NCBI GenBank assembly: GCA_037954665.1
Contig: JBBMOL010000118.1
Coordinates: 1,116,001-1,180,000, forward strand
Direction: 5' to 3'
Length of the DNA stretch: 64,000 nucleotides
DNA from: Laguncularia racemosa
Lineage: Eukaryota > Streptophyta > Magnoliopsida > Myrtales > Combretaceae
The position numbers were made by a program, and so were the translations under genes. Below the pieces are notes generated by a model. The model was not told the origin of the DNA. It ran no database searches and was given only the letters and a program-made list of their open reading frames with translations. The stretch's first letter is position 1, and each line of letters starts with the position of its first letter. Below are positions 23,236 through 35,988 of this stretch, piece by piece.

Positions 23236-24720
23236 ACTTAACCAACTTGCCTATCTTCCCTTTCCTTGAGTTCTCTACGTGCACCCTTAAGCTAGGCAAT
23301 AAGCTTCTTGTTCTCTTCATGTATGCCCATGTTGGATCGTTTAGCCTTCTTTACCTTCAATAAGAACTCAGCATTAATCCTTACCTTTAGCTCCACTAAA
23401 GCTCTCAAGGTTCCTAGTTCTACTTTGTGCGCATCTTTAACTCTTAAAGCTTTGCTGCTTGGCATTAAGATTCCTCTTGAGCCTTTCTAGCTTTAGCCTT
23501 TACATCTTTAACCTTTTGTAATAGCACACATCCATCATTTGAAAGTTTATGATACCTTCCATATAGCCTTTAGTGCTTAGAGATGAGGAACTCATGCTCA
23601 AATCTTAAATCTCCTACTTTTTTTAAACTCAGTACCCTATAGCTCAAATGTTTAAACTAGATGGGGTGAAAATTGTATACACAAAAATACATATTAGCCA
23701 TTGATTACAACTTAAAGAGACTATGAGTGAATCACAGTTTTTGAATAACTTAAATCATGAAGCTTCGAGTAAAGTATCCTCTTAAGATGTCTTTGCGCAT
23801 TCCTTACATGGTTTTCTCTAAGGTGGTGGCATCCTTTAGCAAGATGCACTCTCTTCGTAATTCCCTACTTTGTTTTGTGTCCCTAAGAACCAAACTGATG
23901 AAGCTTGTTCCTCTTATCGTTCTAGAGTTAGCAGAGTAGGTCTTATACCCCAATGACAACCTATCAACTCTACACTATCAAACTCAGCGTCTAGGTAGAC
24001 CATGACATCTCGAGAAGTAAGAGGCCTTTCCCCGAGTGCCTCAACATGTGGCCTCTTCCTAGCCAATTAGGATGCCCCTTCTTTGACCTTCCCCTTCGAG
24101 TTTTTGCAAGCTTCCAAGTTGTCAATAGTTCAGGAGGTGGCACCCACCTTTCTTTGTCCCTAATAGTGAGAGGGACCTCACGTTACCTCAGAGCAGGATC
24201 CTTTAGTGACTCAATTGTGCTTAGAGGGACCTTTTTTCCTTTCTTAGCGGCTTGAGCTACCCTTTTGTATGCAAGCATCTCTATAGGGTTACTTTCCCTA
24301 AGCTACATGTCTGTAAAGGAAAAAGATAATAAGTATAAAGAAATAAATAACAAATGAAAAGAAGAGGGATATTATGCTAAGCTAAGAGCTTGCAAGGGGA
24401 CTTATCCCCCCGAAAGGCTTGGTTGAACATAACTCTCTATGACAGCTCATTTTGGCATGGCTAAAGTCATCAATGCATCTCTTTCCCCCTCTATAGCCAC
24501 ATTGCTTATGAGTTTCCCATCATAGAGGTGCTCATCAACCACTGTGAGCATGCTCCACAAACCTTCCAGCCTCTTCTAAAGCTTAGCTAATATCCGATCC
24601 ACCACAGTGTGAATCGACTCAATCTTACACACTACAACTGGGAGTTTATTCTTCCACCCATTCACTAACCACTTTAACTCGACTAACAGTTTCCTCCGAG
24701 GATGGCTAGTTAGGTATTAC
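23236..24720 (-). pseudogene. Antisense reading frame of the Tat element, N-terminal and middle parts
   Basis: Reading leftward from about 24715, one frame gives LLVELKWLVNGWKNKLPVVV, then SIHTVVDRILAKL, stop, KRLEGLWSMLTVVDEHLYDG and ALMTLAMPK. From 24300 to 24010 a frame is open but for one stop (NPIEMLAYKRVAQAAKKGKK, IESLKDPALR, RWVPPPELLTTWKLAKTR). Around 23480-23240 a coiled-coil-like segment reads VELGTLRALVELKVRIN and EENKKLIA. It continues across the copia insertion at 12939-12500. Such long stretches with few stops, all on the minus strand, argue for a former antisense gene. I do not recognise the product. Confidence 0.55.
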
Positions 24721-25230
24721 CAAGGCCTAACTATTTTAATTATATATAACCATGTGGACTAACCATAGGGGAAAGGTATTAAGCTGGTCCATGGGCCTAT
24801 GGGATGGGTTAGCTTAGGATTAGGCCGGCTTTAGCCTGGTTTATTTAATTTATCCAATTTCTCTTTTAAATTTGTTACTTTAGAGGCTCATAACTTTAAA
24901 AGGGTCATAATTTACTTATTTTTAACCTAAATTGTGTTAAACCAAAGCCATTTTACCCCTAAACTCTTCCCCTATCACCTTTATCCTAAAAAAGCCTTAT
25001 TTTACTCATTTTAGGCCTCCTATATTTTTAGATTAATCTAAGTTACGAATTTCCACTTTAAAGGCCCATATCTCACTTATTTTAAGTTCAAATTACTTTA
25101 AACTAAAGCCTACTTGTTCCTTGTCACTTCCAATTTCTAATTCATCACTTCAGCCCTTAATTCAAGCAAAATAGACACTTCAAATAATCATATCAGCCCC
25201 AAAACATCCAATTGAAAAAGTCATATTCGT
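24721..25230. other. AT-rich stretch, no recognised content
   Basis: Contains several near-repeats of a phrase like CTCATA(A/T)CTTTAAA and TTACTCATTTTAGG, with stops in all frames. It could be the 3' untranslated part or LTR of the Tat element. I see no diagnostic end. Confidence 0.4.
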
Positions 25231-26500
25231 TGATAAGGGTCAAAAGACCCTTATTGTTTATGTTTAATTGGAAACATTTGTTAATTATTATTTTGAATTG
25301 TTGAAGAAAAGGATACTTATTTTATGAAAAATTATTTTAGGGTCTTGAAGAGCTCGATTGGAATACTTTATGATGATCAAATGAAAATCAATGCAAATTA
25401 AACAAGTTTGGAGCAATTTTGAAAAGGAACAAAATTTTCTTTTTCAACCCTTATGTTTAACATGGCCATGTTGAATGACAAGGCTAACCCTAGAATGCAT
25501 TAAAAGCAAAAGCAATCAGACTTAGTTTTTCAGCCCAGCCTCAAGCATGGCAATGCAATAGGTTGTGCTAACTTGCAAATATTCAAACATTATAAATAGT
25601 GTCATTATTTTATTATTAGGGTTATGAAGTAATTTTAGTGCGAAAATTCTAAACCTTAAGAGAGAAAATACACAAAGCTTCAAGGGAGAAATTGCATACA
25701 CATCATTGAAGATCACAAGACATCAATTATAAGGGTTTCATCTCTACAACACGAATTCTCTTATCATCTCTAGATCTTTGATGCTTATTGTAAACTCTAT
25801 GGAGGAGTAAATCTTTCATGCTTTACACTTTGTATGTGACTTGAATTGCTATTTAATTAATGAAAAACCATATTTTTGTATTTATTCACGTGATTTCGTT
25901 GTCTTGTGGTTAGTTAGTGCATGAATTAGCTGCATGTTTGATTCTTATTAGACAGAAAGAGGTTTTATTTGATAGGATAAATCTTAATGAATAGAGGAAT
26001 TGAGTATTTCACCTAGAGGTAGGGAAATTCTAGTTTTCGGCTCTAAAGAATTTAATTCTTATAGTAAGGATCCTAAGCTTCATGCAATTTTATGTGGTGT
26101 TAGTAAGGGAGAGGTCTCCACTATCTCATATATGGTTAGGAATTAATTGACTTGATGGACTAATTAATTTAATTGATGAGATCCTATAGTGCAAAGTATG
26201 AATAAGTGATTAATCAATTCATTAATTGGATCAAAGTAATGGATATATCTTGTGTTTGAATTCATCTTTTAAAGCATACATAATTGATCTTAGGGTTATT
26301 AGATTAGTTGTTTAGAATTTAAATCATAAATCTCACTTAATATTTAGGCTAAATAGTAAAAAAATGGTAATACTAGTACTTGTTTTCAAGGTCCTTGTAA
26401 ATAACACCCTAAAATCTATGCTACATTAGATAGGTATACTTGCCTAGTTTAGATCATAGATTTAATTAGGTTTACAAATTTAGAATTTGATACAATCAGT
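25231..26500 (+). repeat. LTR-like or leader-like sequence with hairpin start and TATA box
   Basis: It begins with a perfect hairpin, ATAAGGGTC-AAAA-GACCCTTAT (25233-25254), preceded by TG as at an LTR start. TATAAATAG lies at about 25590-25598, followed by an untranslated-looking leader. The whole resembles promoter and R/U5 sequence of a Ty3/gypsy LTR, but I found no second copy, no polypurine tract and no duplication in the window. The right end is not defined. Confidence 0.35.
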
Positions 26501-28372
26501 AAGTAAGCATCATTCCTCATTCTACTAATTCATCTCCAATTTTACTTTTAAGCCTCATTTAGCATCTAAACAACTTCAAATCATCAATTAATCATGTTAT
26601 AGCTCTAATTAACTCAAATTTAGTAAAATTAATTACAATTATTTCAAGAATGATTGGCATCACACAAGAGGGGCTAAAAAGATAATTTCCCATTCTAACT
26701 CAATCCTTTAACCCACTAAACATTATCTAACTCTTAATTCATCAATTGAACTTAACTCAAACTTCAATCCATTCATATTTTAGGTCACATATGCTACAAA
26801 TTCCAAATTATATATGCAAGAACCAATCTTTTACATCAACCTCCAAATTACATCAAGATTAGTATCCATAACACTTCCCTTCATCAAATACCATCTAAAC
26901 CATCATCTATCATGTAAATTAGCTCCCAAAACATTAAATTAATATTACAACTAGATTATTTGCAATTTAATTTTCCAAAATTTCAAGCATTAACTCCCCT
27001 TGGTGGCAGCATCATTCTAATTCATCAAAGCATACAACTTTGTCATCTAAGCTTAATTATAATCATACAAACTCACATCAAACACCACATTTACCTCATT
27101 TAATCATCATTCATCATTTAAAATCATCAAAAAGCACATCCAAGTGGCATTAATGGTGGTGGTAACATAAAGCATGTGGAGTTAACATACCTAACTTCCA
27201 TTATCATCCATTTAGCTATTTAATCAATTCAACTCATCACTAACACTCAATCTACCTTAGTTAGTGCCCTTACCTTCCTAAAGGATCCCCACTTCTATTC
27301 TACTAAATTTGGTCACCACTTCTTGTGCTTCCTAAAGGGGCATTTTGCAACTTCCGAGACAAATTCTATCATTACATCAACTAATTAGTGTCTAAACTTG
27401 CAATTAATGTACTTAATCTTACTTAAACTTAAATAATCACACACTTTCCATAATGAATCTCTTAATCCCACCTTGAAAGCCCCCTTTCAAGTTCTTACTA
27501 GATCTCTCAAACCTAGTAAATACATAGAAATAAGTTAGATTAGTAACTAAATTAAGGGGTAATTAAAGCTTAAGCTAAGAGATTAAGGTTTTTGGTGGGT
27601 TTTTTTTTTAACATTTAACCTTGAGAGAGATTTTGAAATGAGAAAGTGAGGGTTTCTAAAAATTTTAGCCAAAGAGAATGTTTTAAAAGTTCTCTAAAAC
27701 CCTAAGGTTTAAAGGGATTTTTTTTTTATGAAGGGGGAGGGTTGGAACTACTTGTGCACATCCAATTGCCAAGTGTCACTCACTTTTTGACATGTAAAGC
27801 ATTCTTGCTCTTTTATTTCCTCTTTAGTTTAGCTAAAAATTTATCACAATAAGTCTCCAAATTTGGTTTAATAATCTCATAATTAAGGCACCTTTTAGTA
27901 AAACCAAGCTTATGAGCATTTTGGTCATTTTATCCAATTGACTTTCAATTTAAAATTTTCCTTTTTCATTTGTCTCCAAATAATTTTCTAATGATTTTAT
28001 TTACTTAATTAGATTCTTAGAGATATATTTAAGGTCTCTAAGCTAATTCGGGGGTCAAATTTGATAAAATCGAATGTAATAGCAAAAGGGTTATTATTGA
28101 CAATTTGTCACCAAACTTTAAGAGATCACTCCCAATGACTTAAAATAACTCCAAATAATCCTTTGACGATTTCACCTAATCAGAATCTTGGAAAACCATT
28201 TAGGGTCATTAGACTAGTTCAAAGTCATTTTTAGTAAAGTCGAATTTAAGGGAAAAATGATCATTTTAGAATTTTTTTTTCCTAAATTATGTAAATCCTA
28301 TCTTAATTGACTTCAAATTTTTTTCTTTTAATTACCATTTACCTTATTATTAATTTGAGGTTTTTCACATTA
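26501..28372 (-). repeat. Probable reversed LTR-like remnant
   Basis: It shares style with the reversed unit at 4064-7656: A/C-rich plus strand, then a purine block (GAGAGAGATTTTGAAATGAGAAAGTGAGGG at 27625-27650 compares with GAGAAAGAGAG near 7305), then a T-rich end. It closes with GAGGTTTTTCACA, which reads TGTGAAAAACCTC on the minus strand. No protein motif. The left end is not visible. Confidence 0.3.
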
Positions 28373-29206
28373 GAAAAAGGAACCTTTGTAAACCCAAAAT
28401 CAACATAGGTTGAAGAGAGGAACTTTGGTGAGGTTTCATGATTTATCATTCATGGTAACAAATACCACAAAGTGCACTTCTATGCCCTTAGCACAATCAC
28501 TTAAAAGAAAGATGAAAAATAAGAGAAAAGACACTATTTTATCATATCAAAAAAAAAAAAAAAGCAAAAAGAGTGAGATGACCTACAATTTTACATTATG
28601 GTAGATCAAGAGAGAAAACTAGAATTATAGTGGAAATGAAAATAAACATATTCAAAAACCAAAATACCATAAGATCTTTTTTAAAAAGGATGTTGTTTTT
28701 AATTCATTTAGATAATAACTACTTCTAACTAGAGAGAGAAGTTTAGAGTTGCTTATTTTTGAAAAACTACTCACCTATAACTATGTGAGAGAAAAAAGGA
28801 GAAAATATATTAAGTTTATTGTTAGAAAAGTTTCATGTTTTGACCTTGAATATTTTTAAACTAGATTATTATAACACATGGTTTAATTGCCTTTTTCAAT
28901 AAATTTAGAGGTATAATTGGGATTGAAAGATATGGAGTCTAAAAGAGAGGGTATTGGCTTGATAATATATAATAGATAATATAGTATATTAAGTTTTGGT
29001 TACACACCCCCTTAAAATTATATAATTTAGTATTGCTTTTCATATTTAATTACAATTTTACCACTCAAGCCCCTTTTGTTTCAATCCTTGAACTTGAAAT
29101 GTTATGTGTAATAACATCAAAAACAAAAAGTGGGGTAAAATCTTGTATAAAAGTAAATGTTTTAATAAAGATGAGAAAAAAAAATTAAACTAAAGTTTGA
29201 TTTCGT
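28373..29206. other. AT-rich non-coding DNA
   Basis: Contains a 15-A run near 28551-28563 and no convincing ORF. The 64-codon frame at 28410-28604 is Lys-rich and has no recognisable domain. Confidence 0.4.
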
Positions 29207-29280
29207 TGGGACTGATGAGATACAAACCCGTAGCTTTCGCCTTGACCAAGTGGTGCTCTAACCAATTGAACTACAATCCT
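29207..29280 (-). pseudogene. trnD-GUC: Plastid-type tRNA-Asp (GUC) pseudogene
   Basis: The minus strand gives 74 bases collinear with plant plastid trnD-GUC, including the A-box region TAGTTCAATTGGTTAGAGCA and a TTGGTCAAG anticodon region with GTC. The acceptor arm pairs at six of seven positions; base 1 is A where the plastid gene has G and pairs badly with C72. The anticodon stem and the T arm (GGGTTTGTATCTC in place of GGGTTCGAGCCCC) are broken. This is a nuclear copy of organelle DNA, either from plastid or from a mitochondrial plastid-derived trnD. An open minus-strand frame over it is meaningless. Confidence 0.85.
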
Positions 29281-29626
29281 AGGGACAAAAAAAAAAAAAG
29301 AGTAGAGTATAAATATTCCTATGATTGCATTTGAAATTTCTCCTTCTGCCCACTTCTTATGCACATCAAATTCGCCCAATAATGCTAGATCCCATCAAGT
29401 ATTCTCTTTTAAATTTAAAATTTAAACTGTTCACCCTTTCTCCTCTACCACATTATTGCATTATTTCTCTAGTAACCGCGCATTCTCCTTTAAACTAGTA
29501 TATAAACAAGTGATAAATATCTTATATTGGTTGCTATAGTAGTTCTTTTCAAAACTTTGGTTTATATTCCTATGCCTTTTTGAAAAAACAAACCAAGTAT
29601 GATAGGAAGTCTTCAAAGGTGAATAC
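29281..29626. other. Left flank of the solo LTR
   Basis: AT-rich non-coding DNA with a 13-A run after 29286 and a TATATAAAC at about 29500. No recognised gene. Confidence 0.4.
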
Positions 29627-32600
29627 TGTAAACCTTAAGAAATTTCAAATTCAAAAGATAGGTCATGCAAAAGTACTAGGAAATGTTTTCGAGAGTCAAT
29701 GAGATACTTGACTCTAAACCTAGGACTACTTTACTTAGCCAATACGACTAGTGTAACCGTACTAATAAACCAAGACCCTAGAAAAATCATAATCGTAACC
29801 TATTGCATTATGAATTCTAAACCCTAACAATGGTTGACACAAAACCCTAATTCTTACTCTAAGCCCTAAACCAAGTAACAAACTCGAAAACCACAATAAA
29901 AAATGTTGAAACTAATCTTAAACCCTAAAAGCCTAAATTGTAACCTAACCAAATCTAAAACCCTAAAAGCATAAATTTTACCTCAAAATAATATAGAATC
30001 AAATAATTTAGCAAGCATTAATTCCACTAGTAAATCAAACAAACTAAGAAAATTGATGAAAAATTAACTCTCCTAAACTATTCTAGTAAGCATGAATCAT
30101 ATAAAGGTAAATATAGTATTTCACACACCAAATTATCTTAAGTTTAAAATTAATTAAACTAACTAAAAGAACATCTAAATAAGCCCTTAATTACACTCAA
30201 TTAATGGACTAACGGACAAAAGAAATTAAGGGCAAGATGACACACTTTAACCATCAACCCCTTCGACAATAGTAAGCATCAAGACAACACAACCAAATCT
30301 AATGGCCATTAGAGATTTAAGTACAATTTAAGGGGATAGAGTAAGGCTTAAAAGTGACCCAAATCGAATAGAAGTTGACAATTACCATAAAAAACAAATG
30401 ATCTAACCTAAAACTTTCCTTTAACTATTAACGAAATACACTACCCAACAATCTCTATTAACCAATGTGTTTAAGCCATGCATTAAATAAGTAAATCCCC
30501 TAAAATTTTCCTCTGTTTGTGTGTGAAACAACCCTATCATCTTTTTTCTCTAATTTTATTTTCAAAGATACAAAGAAAACACTCCAAAGAAGCAAAGAGA
30601 CCTCCACCATTCAACCAACACATCACCTACCCATACACCACCATCCACACTCTAACCACACCACTAAAACAACCACTAAACTTTCCTCCAACCACCAATT
30701 GCTTCCATACCATTAGATGGCCACCTAAAGAGCTCAAAAAAATATAAGAACCAAGGATAAACACTAAAGCAAAAGGAGAGGCAAGCGAGGGAAGCTAGAA
30801 GGCACCACTTAGAGGACCACTAAGTGTAAGTTATCACCCTGTACATGTTTCTTTCTTTTCCTTGTGATTTTTCCATGTAAATTAAGCTAGAATAGCAAAA
30901 AAGAAAAAAAAAAGAAAAAACTTTTGTTATTTTAGCTTTCAGATTTGCATTTAAGTTGTACTAAGCAACGAACTCATGAAAATGATGTAAACATAAGTCA
31001 TGTTAGTGACAATGTTTCACAACCTTCTTTTATCAAGTCTAAAAGTGTAAAGGCTAGAAATAAATGAAATGAATGAACTTAAGATTTCCTTCCTATCTCT
31101 GATTGCCATATTAAAAAAACTTAAGGATCATTTTTCTTCAAGATATCAAGTAGATTTCGATTTTTAAGAGCCTTGGGTAGTGAGTAACATGAATTAGAGA
31201 TGGAAAAAGTTGGAAACATAGAAGGTTCATTTCCAAACCTCCAAACCGGTGGCCAAGAAGAATTTTGGTAATGTTTTCTAAAATTTCCAAAATGTAAACA
31301 TAGTTAAATATCATTAGAAAAAGATTAGAAATGAAACCATTTGATTTAATACGAAAAACAAGACACATAGGTGGAAAATAGATAAAATCGAAAGCAAAGA
31401 TGATCAACCTTGATTGTTTCACCAAAAATCCAAAGCTTATAGTAGATAAAATGACCCTTACATGCCTAATAAAGGCCCAAATAGGTTTACAAGTTGATTA
31501 GGAATGATTTCCTTAAAGAATTAGGCTTAATTAGGAGAAAAAGGCTTCAAAATGAACTTGAACAAGTAGCATCCAAAACTATTTAGAACAAAACCTAAAT
31601 TTTCATGACCAAAATGACCTCACAAATGAAAATTACACTTGAAAACCTACAAAACGACTACAAGAATGTGAAAAACAAACATAAAACAAAAAATTATGAA
31701 AAAAAAACTAAAATAGCTGAAATTGATAAAACTAGCAAATTTGATTAAGATACTTAGATAAGTTATCATACTTGAACTTACAAATTATTATTTTTCTCAT
31801 CAAGTGACATTGACTTTGAGATGAGCTACCCCAAAACTACTACAACTAGTAGCAAATGCCCGATGAGTAAACTTATGAGTATTGTACGTGTTATATGTTT
31901 ACATATTTAGTTGCACTTATATATTTGATTGACAAGTATGAAATTGGTTAATGTGTGGTGATTGGGTGAACAGCATATGTTTGATTGTCATGCTATTGCT
32001 TGCCAAAACATCATAATCAACATTGGAATAAGTGGGTGAATTGATTTCCCTTGCATCTAGAATAGTAATCTACAAGTGTTTGTGAAAATTGTGATTGTCA
32101 CTATATGAATGAACCTAACTTTATTTGGCATAAATAAAAATAGGCCATACCTTGCATACTCTCGCATATATGAAGGTCGTTGACATCACATAGTGGTACA
32201 AAGAGGCCATATGGAGGTACATCTCCACACGTAACCTTGTCTCAACCTTTGGGAACTACTTAGAATCAAGAAATGCCACCCTTTAATTGAGACTGAATCC
32301 AAGGATTCACTACTTATGATTAGATAAGATTGAGTGTACGATTTACATCCACACCCCTCATGAGCATATACATATATATACTTTTGTAAAGCTAGAATCT
32401 ATTTTATTATAAATAAGAAAATCAAGCTTCTATCATTATCTTAAGAAAATTAGCTTAGGCAATTGGAACTTGAAGCCAACATATAGTTTGTGATTTCCTA
32501 ACCTAGGTAATGAAGCGTTAAATCCATATTGTATACGGTTGTTGAATAACTATATATATTGTTGCATTCATATGCATATTCATGCATTCATATGCTTATT

Positions 32601-33120
32601 TAAATAACTTGATTGTTAATTACTTGTCGGTGCAATATGAGGATTTTCTCACTAAGCTAGATGTAGGCTACATCCCTATAGTGTGTCTTTGTTGCATATG
32701 CCGATATGGTTAAAGCTTGGCAGACACGTGCTAGAATTTTGTTTTGGAAAAGATGGGTAGAGCAAAGGATGAGAAGAGAGCATGAGTAATCACTAATATA
32801 TTTGTTGAATTCATATTATTATGTTTTATTTGTATTTTATATTAACAGAGACTTAGACTGCTTTAGATGCTATTATTCACTAGTTACTAATACTACCCTT
32901 TAGGTATTTGATGAGACCACAATCCCTTATTATTATAATATCTGCTATGAACTGTTTTAATTATATTGCTTGGAAATGATAAGTCCTACTCAAGGTAACT
33001 GGATGTGAGTATATCTTGTATACCTCATAGTAAATCCCTAAATAACAAAGATATTATTCTTAGGTTTTCGTATAGTTTATGATGGGTTGTTACATCTAAG
33101 ATACTTATTGAGGCATGACA
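29627..33120 (+). mobile_element. Tekay-like solo LTR, copy 2
   Basis: 3494 bp from TGTAAACC to GGCATGACA, flanked by AATAC at 29622-29626 and 33121-33125. No internal region or second LTR adjoins it. This is the usual product of recombination between the two LTRs of one element. Blocks are shared with copies 1 and 3 throughout the 3' half. It contains a short A/C-rich open stretch (30517-30747) that is LTR sequence, not a gene. Confidence 0.88.
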
Positions 33121-33125
33121 AATAC

Positions 33126-35042
33126 AACCACATGGTAAGCCCCTCAAGGTTGTACCATCTCTCCATTATACGTTCTTCTCTCCATCTTTCTCTCATTCAT
33201 TTCTTTTTCTTCTTTTTTTTTTTTTCCAACATTTAACTGCACTTTCTTTATCTCCATGTTCTCCATGCATAAGGTCTTGCTTCTACCATGTTGTTGTTAT
33301 AATAGTTTTCTCATGAAATGCACTTCTTTTAATTGACATAGATAGGAAAATTTGGCAATGAAACTTTTGATTGAGTTTCTTATGTCTCTTTTAAAAATCC
33401 AATCAAGCCATCAACAGGGAAGAGTTGTCAAATCTCTAGTGACCCAAGTTCAATGACAACCACCACCATCAAAACAGGTAAACCACCAAAGGCTCTATGT
33501 TTCCACACATTGCTAGACCATCTCTTCTTGCTACATCTTTCTCTATTTTCTTATTTTCCTTTTTTCTTTCCTTTCAAAAATATTATGTTTGTTTCATAGA
33601 TTAAATAACTTGGGGGAATAACTATCCTGATTTCATATAAAGTTGATATTACGATGTTTAGTTAAATTTTAAACACTGAATAACTATTCGGAATGAATTA
33701 CTTTTACCTAAAATATTGAATATCAATCCATGTCATCAACTCATTAATTCGTCTTCAAAGGTCCATTTATCATCTTTACCATAAATGTCATATCCGTAAA
33801 CACCACTTGCAATTAGGTAGAAGATTGAAGGATATTAGGTTTTAGTTCCATAATAAAAATATAATTGATATTTTCATTTTATTCTAATGTAATTCCTTAT
33901 ATTGTTTTTTTTTAATTAAATAGTGTAATAGGTATATAATAATAATTACACTTTTATTCTATTCTTATTGAATTATTATTTATTTCTCCTTTTATTTTAT
34001 ACGGTGAAGTGAAAGAGGGTTGTGCGTTTCATCTTTACATTTTTTACATTGACAAAATTGAAGGACAATCATAGTTGAAGTTAGAATACCAAAGGTGGTC
34101 AACATGTAGTCTAAATTTCTTGGGTGGGAAAAATCATGTTGGTGAGAATTTGGTCTCCAAGAAGGCTGCTGGAGCCATTGAATGTCCAGCAAATCTGCAA
34201 GGAAAAGGCAAAAGCCTAACTGCAAAATTTAAAGCCATTAAAATACGGTCTTGCTGTCATTTTTTACGTTCGTCAAAGTTGCAGCATACAGTGCCGCATA
34301 ATAATTCTTATTTTGTCTATATATTATCAAAATCGAGGATACGAATTTTGTGCCATATTCTCATTCATGGAGTAAATTGTGGTATGGGTTATCAAATCCA
34401 TTATACGTGACCTAACTATTTTGTATTGATCGCCACTCTCCGTTCTCTTTTTTCCATATTTAGTAGATTTTGCGGTAATTTACAGTAAGAAACCAAATAG
34501 AGTTTGCCTTCATTGGTAATATAAGTGTAGAAAAATATATATTTTTTTGAACCATCTAACTTTTACTTTTTTCTTTTTTCTTTTACCAAACTAGTCTATC
34601 AACATTAAACTAAAACCAAACTAAAAATACCTCTTTGTTTTACAAAGACTAAGGGCATTTTGAAGAGAATCGCAAACCCACTATGTAATAATAGTAGAAG
34701 GTATTTTATGTTAATACCGATCATCAGTGGCAATAAGATGAGTATTCTATTAAATTTGATCCCTATTGTTGTCGTCAATGCAATTTGTCAAAATTATTAG
34801 CAGTGATAGCAAATCCATCCTCAAAATAAAGAGGGAAAAAAAAACAAAAAATTGTATTTCACTAAGTGCAATGCACGCTGTGAGATGCACCATTAAAGTT
34901 ATAATTTTATAAATAACCTTTTCCAACTTTCTTTTAATAATATTATGTTGTTGCTCAACTTTGTTAATAATACATTTATAGTGATCATTTGATTGAATCC
35001 AGAATTTGTTATCACATTCTTTAAAAGTGAAAATGCAAAAAT
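33126..35042. other. Intergenic DNA right of the solo LTR
   Basis: Joins the 28.4-29.6 kb flank if the solo LTR is removed. Holds a 14-T run near 33213 and other T-rich tracts. One 111-codon plus frame (34075-34410) is open and includes AAGAIECPANLQGKGKS, but I recognise no family and it has no good start context. I list no gene here. Confidence 0.45.
34075..34410 (+). other. Unrecognised 111-codon open frame
   Basis: The longest open frame in the quiet 33-35 kb region. The composition is less AT-biased than its surroundings at 34080-34260. No domain, signal peptide or clear TATA box at a sensible distance. It may be chance or a decayed exon. I would not call it a gene without transcript evidence. 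Confidence 0.2.
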
Positions 35043-35872
35043 TAGGGATGAATGGGTAATCTTATTACATAAAATATCCATTCATATCCTACTCATTCAG
35101 GTTGATTTTAGATATGTATTAGGAGTCACAAGGTAAGATCTAGGTACATATTTTTTGAGACCTATTCCCATAAGATAGGATACAGGTACGAGGTTTTCCT
35201 ACCTTATACCCACCTTAGAACCTATACTCTAAAATATATAGAATATAGGTTCTAAGATACCTAATACTTACCTTATAAAATGTTATTAAATAACATTAAT
35301 AAATAAATAATAAATAATGATATTATAATATTTTAGCAATAAATGTTTTAGTAAAAAAGAAAAAAAATGAAAAAAAAAAAGAGCCTAAGTCAATAAGTAA
35401 ATAACTCTAAACAGTCAAAACTAATGTCATCCCTCTTTCTTTTTCTTATTCTTCCCAATTTTCCTATCTAACTTTAGATTTTTTATTACTTTGCATTATT
35501 CTTTTCCATTTACTAAATAGTAAGATTGCAAAACTAGAAACAATTCAAGTCGAAAAATTACTTTTTTAATTTCACATATTTTATTACGAGTTCCATAGAT
35601 TTTGCATATAAAGAATTTATAATATATATCACATATAAATTACTTTTTTTTAATATCATATAAACTTGAAATTTATAAGAAGAAAAATAAAATTTACAAA
35701 TTCCACTAGGTACTCATACCTTGTAAAATTGTTTTTTAAGATTTATGGTACAAGGTGATTTCAGGATATTATAGAGTAATTACTAGTTTTAAAAACTTAA
35801 GAATCTATACCATATAAGATTGGGTACAAGTAGAGTATTATACCCTATCCACCTTGTACCCACTTGCTCCCA
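35043..35872. mobile_element. hAT-like MITE, copy A
   Basis: About 830 bp with ends TAGGGATGAATGGGTA and, on the other strand, TGGGAGCAAGTGGGTA. The middle (35100-35780) aligns with 36969-37690, sharing CCTTATA-rich blocks, AGCAATAAATGTTTTA, CATATAAAGAA and CATATAAACTTGAAATT. It has no coding capacity, so it would depend on a transposase elsewhere. No matching 8-bp flank was found for this copy. Its right end lies inside a tandem duplication. Confidence 0.65.
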
Positions 35873-35988
35873 ACAACAGTAAATATTCCTCTTTATGCTA
35901 ATAATGGGTACAAGTAGAGTATTATACCCTATCCACCTTGTACCCACTTGCTCCCAACAACAGTAAATATTCCTCTTTATGCTAATAA
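35821..35988. repeat. Perfect 84-bp tandem duplication
   Basis: Bases 35821-35904 and 35905-35988 are identical. Each unit contains the MITE A right end plus about 30 bases of flank. A minus-strand open frame through it repeats a 28-residue peptide, a by-product of the duplication. Confidence 0.95.

Noticed and set aside
29185..29379. 64-codon minus frame as a small gene
   Set aside because: It reads through the trnD pseudogene and a poly-A run.
30517..30747. Thr/Pro-rich ORF as a secreted host protein
   Set aside because: It falls inside the solo LTR, and an analogous A/C-rich stretch is in LTR copy 3.
33585..33960. A possible second MITE family (GGAATAACTAT-like motifs)
   Set aside because: I could not find paired terminal repeats or a duplication.
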